Assembly (NCBI GenBank): GCA_022605405.1
Contig: JABYQQ010000016.1
Span: 868,001-932,000, forward strand
DNA: 64,000 nt
Origin: Earliella scabrosa
Lineage: Eukaryota > Basidiomycota > Agaricomycetes > Polyporales > Polyporaceae
Direction: 5' to 3'
A model generated the notes under the pieces. It made no database searches. It had not been told where the DNA came from and saw only the letters and a list, made by a program, of their open reading frames with translations. A program made the translations under genes and the position numbers. Positions 56,320-64,000 of the stretch are shown here, piece after piece; the first letter of the stretch is position 1, and each line of letters starts with the position of its first letter.

Positions 56320-59300
56320 CTAGCTGCCACTCACAGCGTTCTCCGGAACCGGAGGTGCCAGCAGTCGCGGCGCGGGCAGGTCGAACTTGCCGAGTCCGTC
56401 AACGAAGCTGCGCCACGCCACCTCGCTGTCGCGCGCCTTCTGCAACTCTGCGAGCTGCGCCGCCGTCGGGTGGTGCAGCACCACGGCGAACATGCGATCC
56501 GAGTGGTCGCGGTACTGGTACATCCGCAGCGTGTTCGTGCCCGGATGGAGACCGCGCGCGCCTAGGTCGACGGACCGGTCCGCGTTGCACTGGAGCGGAT
56601 GCTCAGTCGGTTGCGGGAGGCGTAGGAGACGATCACTTACGACGTTGAAGGGAGGAGAAACGTAGAACCGCTGCGGCTGGCCGTGGTCACCCGAGATGTC
56701 CAAGGTCATGAAGACCGACCCGTCTCGGGGCCACTCGGCTGGGTGTCCGAAGCTCACGACGTCCAGCTCGCCTTGAAGTGCAGATGCGCACTGCGCGGCA
56801 GTGTATGTTACTAGCGAGACGCACAAGCTCGTGGAAACGTCGCTGTAGCGTTGTGTTGATGGCAAGTGCGCGGGATATCGAGAGAAATATACGTACGCGG
56901 TGCTTCCGTGACGGTCATTCCAACGTGTAAGCTGGGCGACATCTTCTGCAGTCATGTCGAAGTCCATCTCAACGGGGTGTAGTGCAGGTGTGGGCGCAGA
57001 TGAACCACACACAAGGCTCAATAGCCGAGCCGAGCGAGACCTGAACGGTGAATCGGTGGGATCGATCGCATGTTCCAACACCCTGGCTAAGGGTTTGTTG
57101 ACCTCGGCAGGTAGCGGTGACCCTGACAGCCGCATGGCTTCTTCAGAGATCGAGGCTACGGATGTGTTGCTAAGTTGACCAGCATATGTCAGGGTCGAAA
57201 AGGACCGGCACGTACCTCCTTGGTCACCGCCTATAGGCTGTTCCGCAACGCGTTCTCCAGTACTCGCGGTCACCGGCAGATCTGCAGGCGACGCCGCAGG
57301 TGCGTCATCGGAACCGAGGTCCATAGACACCTCTTCAGTTTCCCCAGTTGGTTCATGCGAACCACGGGGTGGTGATGGTTCTCGCATGACGGCGTCCTCG
57401 TTGAGCTGTTGCTCTTGTGGTTCAACACGCTCCTCAGCCACAGCCACAGGTGGTTGGGGTAAGTCGTCAAGATCCATCGCGTCGGGGGATGCCACAATGG
57501 TAGATGTCTCCTCTAACAAAGCCTTTGATATAGCATGGGGGGTGGCTGCCCTCAGAGGTTCCTCCGCGGCAACCTCACTCGATGGAGGGACATCAGGCGA
57601 CGCAATGGCAGCAGCATCCGGCGCCGAAGGGGCTTCTGGAGGCCGAAGAGTCTCCAGCATAGCACACGATGCAGGCAGTTCAGATGCAACTACAGGCGGG
57701 GGTGAGGGATCTGCCGGAGGAGGAGCCGTTTGGTTGGGGGCAGTATCCGGGGGCGAGGGTGCAGATGCAGGGCCTGGTATGTGTGGTGGCTGAGAAGCGC
57801 GACGTGTTGGTGGACTCGGAACACGTGGTGGAGGTGGATCGTGTCCAGGAGACGCTGACTTGGACTGCGACACCGAAGCTGAGGCGCGTTCTAAGCCCAC
57901 ACCGCTGGACAGAGATTCTGCAGACTCGGGAAGAGCGGACTTGTCTTGTCCATTTGTCTCAGGCGCGAGTATAGGCAGAACCTTGAATCCTGGGGGGCCT
58001 GGACCCTTCTTCCGCTTCTTCACCATGTTCTTGCCCAATGGTGAGGGTAAAGCGTTGGCTGACGGCGGCGACTTTGACTTGGAGACAGAGGGGCCGGCCT
58101 CCGCGTTCTCTGTAGCATCAGTCGGTGATCGGCGCCGTGCTAAGGAAGGCGCGAGCAGAGTCGGCGACAGTGTGGTGGAGTGAGGCCGGTGATGACCATT
58201 CGCAGGCACCACTTCGTCATCAGGTGCTTTACGTTTGAGTGGGAGTTGTACAGAATCACGAGGTGGCGTAGAGAATGAGGGCGACTTTGTGCGAACTGGA
58301 TGCGGAACGCCGGGTGGCGAACGCGGGTGAGCGTTATCAGATACTGGGGTAGGTTCTTTACGAGTGTCTGCCGCTTGAGACGCGATGGCTCGAGGTGTCG
58401 GATGAGGAGAATCGGATGGAACATTCGCCGACTCGTTGACTGTTGTAGAGGTAGCGACCAATGTCGTGGACTGTGCGATGGTGGTCGGCGGCGGAGTCGG
58501 ATGACGGGGTGCAACTGCCTGAGCCACACTCTGAACGGGAGTAGAAGGCGGCGACAGTATTGCAGGTACGGACCCCGAAGTGCCAGCGTTCGGCTGAATG
58601 GACCGCTTTGTTTGATCAAACCAGTCTAGATCAGCCTGGATGAAGTCGTCACTGTCGAGGAGCGTTCTCTTTTTCGACTTGCGCGGAGGCATCGATGCGC
58701 CCGAAGGTGCGAGAGGTGTTGAGCCTACGACCGATACAGAAGAGGAATCGGGCTGTGGGATGGTCGGAACACTGGGATTTGCAACAGTGAACGTAGGTGA
58801 AATAGGCGTTTGAGGTGCCGAGCTAAAGGATTTCGTTAGTCTCCCTAGTTTGCAACGGTACGTTGAGTGACACAAATCCGGGTCTCGGGTTCAGTCAAGT
58901 GCCTCTAGGGGACTTCTGATGAGTGGAAGCACAAGTCATAGGCCCATGTCGCCTTTGTTTGTGCAACGACTTTTCGGGCGGACAGGAGGGATTGCACAAG
59001 TCACCTCACACAAGCCACGAGGCAGCAAACAGACGCTCTTCTGCGAATGGATACTTACCTGGTTGTGCTTGGGGTAGCCTCAGAAGTGGTATGACGTCGT
59101 GTATATGCATTCTGTTTCAAGTACTCATCGACATCGTTGCATATGGTTCTTATGAGCTCTCTGAGGCGCACTAGATATGCGTCAACGGGCGTTATAGATG
59201 AGTAAATCGTCGTGATCTAAGGCGCCATAGCTCACCTTGCAAATTGGGTTCTGGGAACCAGTGGTAGTACAGTGCTACGGTTTTGACCAGTCTCATGAAC

Positions 59301-59711
59301 GGTATACCCCACGGCTTCACCGTGTCGGTACATCGTGATAGATGGAATGCATAGTGCGGGAAGCCGCTGTGACGACGAACAGTGTCGTGTGCGGTCTGGG
59401 CAGGCAGCGTTATGCATGTACTAACGCATAGGAAGACAAAAATCTGAACCAGAACTGAACATACCTCTAGCAGTTGGACAATCTGGGGCGAAGACTGAGG
59501 TCAAGTGCACGACTCTATGCTGTCACGTACTCACCGTTGGACGCGCTTTCGAGTAGTATGCCTTATCCACCTGCAACCACTGATTCAACTTGTCCGCCGC
59601 TGTTGTGAATTCGGACAGGATGTCGCCAGCCAGGTTCTTCTGGAATATGACGAAGAGCTGCTCATTCGTCGTCTCTGCACGTCTGTGAGTCGAGGAGGGT
59701 CTTGCGCTCAT
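56320..59711 (-). CDS. Disordered protein with N-terminal helical region and C-terminal PINIT-like domain (copy B)
   Basis: Start ATG 59711. Four short exons (59711-59535, 59494-59465, 59395-59236, 59170-59059) join in phase to a helical region of about 160 residues: MSARPSSTHRRAETTNEQLF, KLNQWLQVDKAYYSK, SSPQIVQLLE, PHYAFHLSRCTDTVKPWG, VRLRELIRTICNDVDEYLKQ. They run on in phase into the long exon starting 58822. That exon encodes a PPRKSKKRT basic patch, then about 500 disordered Pro/Ser residues. After introns near 57215, 56899 and 56641 comes the C-terminal domain: DFDMTAEDVAQLTRW, TSLCVSLVTYTAAQC, EWPRDGSVFMTLDI, RSVDLGARGLHPGTNTLRMY and DRMFAVVLHHPT. This aligns with copy A and with PINIT domains; no SP-RING follows before the stop at 56320. 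About 1,000 residues; one intron border near 57216 is uncertain. Confidence 0.72.
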
Positions 59712-60077
59712 GAACTATCGGCCTTTATGAGATGTTTGCCATGCAGTGCGGAGAGCAAAAGCGGGAGAGCGCGGGCGAGGACGTCGGACTCGCAGCCGTC
59801 GAGCACGTCCTCGACGACCGCCGATGATGGCGCCGCGGAATCTTATCTGCTGACCAATCCAACTATTGCGCCTGTAATCTTATCAGATAAATATTGCTAT
59901 CCGAGGTTCAGTGACGCGTCACATCTTGCTCAGCGACGACTGAGTCGGGATTTGCTCATCCTTCTCGTCTGTCCTTTTCCTCCCTCCCTCTCCCTCCCTC
60001 CCCTCTCCTTCACCACTTCTCTCTCTGTCTACGACCGTCACGTTCAACTCTGGTAGCCTCAGGCAGCCGCGGAGCGC
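59712..60077. promoter_or_regulatory. Divergent promoter region, PINIT-like copy B / Lon protease
   Basis: 366 bases between two start codons. Contains GATA-type words (CTTATC, AGATAA) near 59836-59890 and a long pyrimidine-rich tract at about 59969-60030 (repeats of CCCTCC) on the Lon side, as often seen just upstream of fungal housekeeping genes. No TATA box. Confidence 0.5.
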
Positions 60078-63000
60078 ATGAACGTCTTCGGTAGCATACG
60101 AGCAGCAGCGGTCTCTTCTTCCCGAACATGCAGTCGGACGTTGTGTGACCCAGGACCGTCCAGGCTGGCGCGGTCTGCTGGATATGCGGGTCCCTCAAGA
60201 CTGGGCACGTATGCAGCGGGGAAGGCGGCTGCCACGCGGCGCACGTTCTACTCGTCTACCGTTGCGGATTACACACCCACCGCTGCAATACGCCTACCGC
60301 GCTGGGTCAACGCGAGGTTGGGGAACTCACGCGACCAGAAGTCGGATGACGCGCAGTCACAAACAGACTCGTCGCAAACTGGCGTCCGACTTGACAATCC
60401 CGAAGACGGTCAGTCTGCCCCGCCTGCCTCTGCGCCACCCTCTGCACCACCCTCCTCGTCCTCGTCTTCCGGAGATGGGTCTGACAGCTCAAATGCGCCT
60501 CCTCCGCCTCCGCCTCCTGACACCCCTCCGACACCACAAACCTCGATATCTAAACAATCCGTACCGGAGTCTTATCCACAGGTCCTCGCCTTGCCCATCG
60601 CTCGTCGGCCCCTCTTCCCCGGTTTCTACAAGGCTGTCGTCATTCGGAATCCTGCAGTAGTCGCGGCAATCAAGGAGATGATGCGTCGCGGTCAGCCCTA
60701 CCTTGGCGCGTTCTTGCTCAAGGATGAGAACGCGGACAGCGACATCATCACGGATGCTGATTCGGTACACCCCGTCGGAGTCTTTGCGCAGATTACCAGC
60801 GTATTCACGGCACAAGGCAGCAAAGAGGACGACAAGGAGGAGGGCCTCACCGCCGTACTCTACCCTCATCGTCGGATCCGGCTCACGGAACTCGTCAAAG
60901 GCGGCAATACCGCGAAGGTCGAGCCTGTTGAGGGCCTACCAGAGAACCCACCGGCCACGGAGGTAGAAGGTCAGCTCCCGACGCCTCCTCCCGAGCGCGA
61001 GGGTCCTCCCATGACCATTCAGACCTCCTTCCTCGAGAACTACGCCGTCTCCGTTGTCAATGTCGATAACCTGGTGACCCAGCCGTACAACAAGGACAAC
61101 CAGTACATTCGCGCGTTCATGTCGGAAATCGTCTCCGTCTTCAAGGATATCGCGCAGTTGAACCCCTTGTTCCGCGACCAGATCGCCAACTTCTCCATTA
61201 ACCAGGTCGCCTCTAACGTCTTCGATGAGCCGGACAAGCTCGCCGACTTCGCGGCAGCTGTCTCGACGGGCGAGCCGAACGAGTTGCAGGACGTTTTGGA
61301 GAGCCTCGTCGTGGAGGAGCGGCTGCGCAAGGCGTTGCTCGTCTTGAAGAAGGAACTCATCAACGCACAGCTCCAGAGCAAGCTCGCTCGAGACGTCGAC
61401 AGCAAGATTGCTAAGCGCCAGCGCGAGTACTACCTCATGGAGCAGCTCAAGGGTATCAAGAAGGAGCTGGGCATGGAATCGGATGGCAAGGACAAACTTA
61501 TCGAGAAGTTCAGGGAGCGCGCTGCAGCATTGAAGATGCCGGAGGGCGTGCGAAAGGTCTTCGATGAGGAGCTGAACAAGCTCATGCATCTCGAGCCTGC
61601 CGCCTCGGAGGCCAATGTCACGCGGAACTATCTGGAATGGCTCACACAGGTGCGTGCCCTTCCTCACGCAAATGTGGATGGATGTTGGAGCTGTTTTGTT
61701 CTAGATTCCTTGGGGTCAGCATTCGCCTGAAAACTACTCCATCGCACACGCGCAGACGGTCCTCGATGAGGATCATTATGGCTTGAAGGACGTCAAGGAC
61801 CGCATTTTGGAGTTCCTTGCTGTTGGAAAGCTTCGCGGGACGGTGGAAGGCAAGATCATCTGCCTTGTCGGACCGCCTGGTGTCGGGAAGACGTCTATTG
61901 GCAAGTCGATCGCCCGCGCACTCAACAGGCAGTTCTTCCGCTTCTCGGTCGGAGGCTTGACGGATGTTGCGGAGATCAAGGGTCACAGGCGTACTTATGT
62001 CGGGTGCGTCGCCTCATAGTACTCTATGCTGACAGCGATTCACACAATGCATAGAGCTCTGCCGGGCAAGATCATCCAGGCGCTCAAGCGGGTTGGCACT
62101 GAGAACCCCCTGGTGCTGATCGATGAGGTTGACAAGATTGGACGTGGCCACAACGGAGATCCTGCAAGCGCTCTGCTCGAGATGCTCGATCCTGAGCAGA
62201 ACACGGCTTTCCTCGACCACTAGTAAGTGAGACGTGATTGACACGCTGTTGCTGCCGACTCATTCGTGTGCAGCATGGATGTTCCTGTCGATCTTTCTCG
62301 TGTCCTCTTCGTGTGTACAGGTGCGAGCATCGCTAGCGCTACGTTGTAATCTTCACTCACGCCGCTCGCAGCTAACATGCTCGACACTATCCCTGCGCCG
62401 CTCCTGGACCGCATGGAAGTACTCGAAGTCAGTGGCTACGTGTCCGAGGAGAAGTCGCAGATCGCGTCCAGGTACCTCGGTCCGCAGGCGAAGGAGGCGT
62501 CAGGTCTCAAAGACGCAGACGTCCAGCTGGATCCTGCTGCAGTCGACATGCTCATCAAGTACTACTGCCGTGAGAGCGGTGTGCGTAACCTGAAGAAACA
62601 TATCGACAAGGTGCGTAGCTCTGATGGTGTCGCTCTAACAATGCAGTTCAGTTGTACTGACAATGAGCACAGATCTACCGCAAGGCTGCTCTGAAGATCG
62701 TTCAGGAACTCGGCGAGGAGGTCTTCCCTGAGCCTACTCCGGTACCAGTCCCCGACGCGGCCTCTGCTGCCAGCAACTCAGAAGAGAATGCCGGGGAGAC
62801 CACCACCACAGTAGAGAAGCAGGATGCGCCTTCTGGTACTCCTGGTGCTCCAGAGACATCTACGCCGCGCTCATCTGCGGAAGAGGATTCGGAGCGCATT
62901 GTCACCACCGTGGAACGCAAGCCGATGAAGGTCCCTGACACTGTCCATGTCACCATCACGCCGGAGAACTTGAAGGACTACGTCGGACCGCCGGTGTACC

Positions 63001-63746
63001 AGAAGGACAGGCTGTATGTGCAACCGCCTCCTGCCGGTGTTAGTACGGGTCTTGGATACTTGGGCAACGGCTCGGGGGCAGTCATGCCAATCGAGGCTCT
63101 GGTGAGACCCTGCCCTCGAATGAATCCGGACTTCATTATTGACGCTGTCTACAGTCAATGCCCGGCAAAGGCGGCCTTCAGCTGACAGGAAAGCTCGGCG
63201 AGGTGATCAGAGAAAGTGCACAAATTGCGCTCTCGTGGGTCAAGAGCCACGCTTACGAGCTGGGTATCACCAAGTCGCCGGAAGAGCAGTTCCTCACCGA
63301 CAGGGATATACACGTGCACATGCCCGAGGGCAGCATTGGCAAGGAGGGCCCGAGCGCAGGGACGGCGATCCTGTCCGCGTTCGTTTCGCTGTTCACGAAG
63401 ACGAAGATCAGCCCTGACATCGGTATGCAGTTATTGTCGTACTCGTGTGAGAGTCCTACTGACGTTTTCGGATCGTCTATGAACAGCGATGACTGGTGAG
63501 ATCTCGCTCGTCGGTATGGTGCTGCCCGTCGGTGGCCTCAAGGAGAAGATCCTCGCGGCCCACCGCGCTGGGATTAAGACCATCATCGCGCCCGCGGGTA
63601 ACCGTCAGGATATCGAGGAAAACGTGCCGGAGAGCGTGAAGACGGGCATCCGCTTCGTCTACGTAGAGGACGTGAAGGAGGTCCTTCACGAGGTCTTCCG
63701 CGGTGAGGAGGTTGCAGAGCGCTGGAAGGACACCCTCTCGTTGTGA
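60078..63746 (+). CDS. PIM1: Mitochondrial Lon protease homolog (Pim1/LONP1)
   Basis: ATP-dependent serine protease of the mitochondrial matrix that clears damaged proteins and binds mtDNA. ATG 60078. The first 90 residues are Arg/Ser/Ala-rich with few acids, a mitochondrial presequence. A Pro/Ser-rich acidic linker follows. The substrate-binding LON domain starts at [20 protein letters not shown]. The AAA+ module has Walker [38 protein letters not shown], and Walker [14 protein letters not shown]. The protease domain has [20 protein letters not shown] with the catalytic Ser, and [20 protein letters not shown] with the catalytic Lys. Exon borders: 60078-61649, 61705-62003, 62055-62222, 62274-62320, 62372-62610, 62673-63101, 63155-63422, 63487-63746. 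An insert of about 70 acidic and Ser/Thr/Pro residues (62700-62900) lies between AAA+ and protease parts, typical for fungal Pim1. Confidence 0.96.
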
Positions 63747-64000
63747 GAGGTGCAACAATCCATCGCGATCCTACTCGGTGGCCATGTCTCGGCCGCTGGG
63801 CGCCTTGGTAGCTTGGGACTTGCACGGGTCGGGCGGCGCTGCCCGACATAAGATGCGGAGGAGAACTCATTCGTAGGTAGCCTAGCCATCACCATTTATC
63901 CCCCTAATGAGCATCACCGTCTCGGCTTAGAGCAGCATCGTCGGTACACACTACACGCATCCGCCACCTGTATATTATCACGTATTACATGCTCTGAACC
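63747..64000. other. 3' flank of the Lon gene
   Basis: About 250 bases to the window edge. No coding exon seen. Confidence 0.5.

Noticed and set aside
58692..58692. Internal ATG (MPPRKSKKRT) as start of copy B
   Set aside because: Upstream exons join in phase to this exon with no stop, so an earlier start is more likely.

Overview
The window looks like nuclear DNA of a basidiomycete of the Agaricomycetes, probably a wood-decay polypore type (inference). It is compact and GC-rich. Genes lie on both strands and almost all are cut by many 49-65 nt introns with GT..AG ends. Several families are typical of this group: a GSTFuA-like glutathione transferase, a PalI/SUR7 tetraspanner, an F-box-type gene starting MGQYW, and a type II membrane O-fucosyltransferase-like protein. 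I found 26 protein-coding genes, one of them cut by the left edge. I saw no rRNA, tRNA, transposon or CRISPR.

Left third (1-24.9 kb): a TauD-type dioxygenase running off the left edge; a secreted PEBP protein; a small heat-shock protein behind a perfect heat-shock element; a family-16 methyltransferase; an alpha/beta hydrolase; and a multi-pass membrane protein. Next come two S33 (proline-iminopeptidase-like) hydrolase paralogs at 10.8 and 20.6 kb. Between them lie the divergent housekeeping genes XRN1 (5'-3' exonuclease, with tiny first exons) and GMP synthase. The second hydrolase copy has Trp in place of the nucleophile Ser. A GSTFuA-like gene and an F-box-type gene follow.

Middle (24.9-44 kb): an intronless PrpF-family isomerase, the O-fucosyltransferase-like gene, a 783-residue disordered protein of unknown function, a Whi5/Nrm1-like G1 repressor candidate, and a Zn2Cys6 transcription factor. 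These are separated by the emptiest stretches of the window, up to 4 kb.

Right third (44-64 kb): splicing factor CWC2 and the translation factor TMA46/ZC3H15, tail to tail; a PalI-like tetraspanner; a peroxisomal enoyl-CoA hydratase ending in AKL; and a cytochrome b5-domain protein. Then comes a convergent pair of long disordered proteins that I judge to be paralogs. Both end in a PINIT-like domain (the fold of SIZ/PIAS SUMO ligases) with no SP-RING, and they share two intron positions and phases in that domain. One of them is divergent from the mitochondrial Lon protease gene across about 0.37 kb. The PINIT-only pair and the Ser-to-Trp hydrolase are the most unusual signals here. Exon borders are read by eye from splice consensus and reading frame, not from transcripts.
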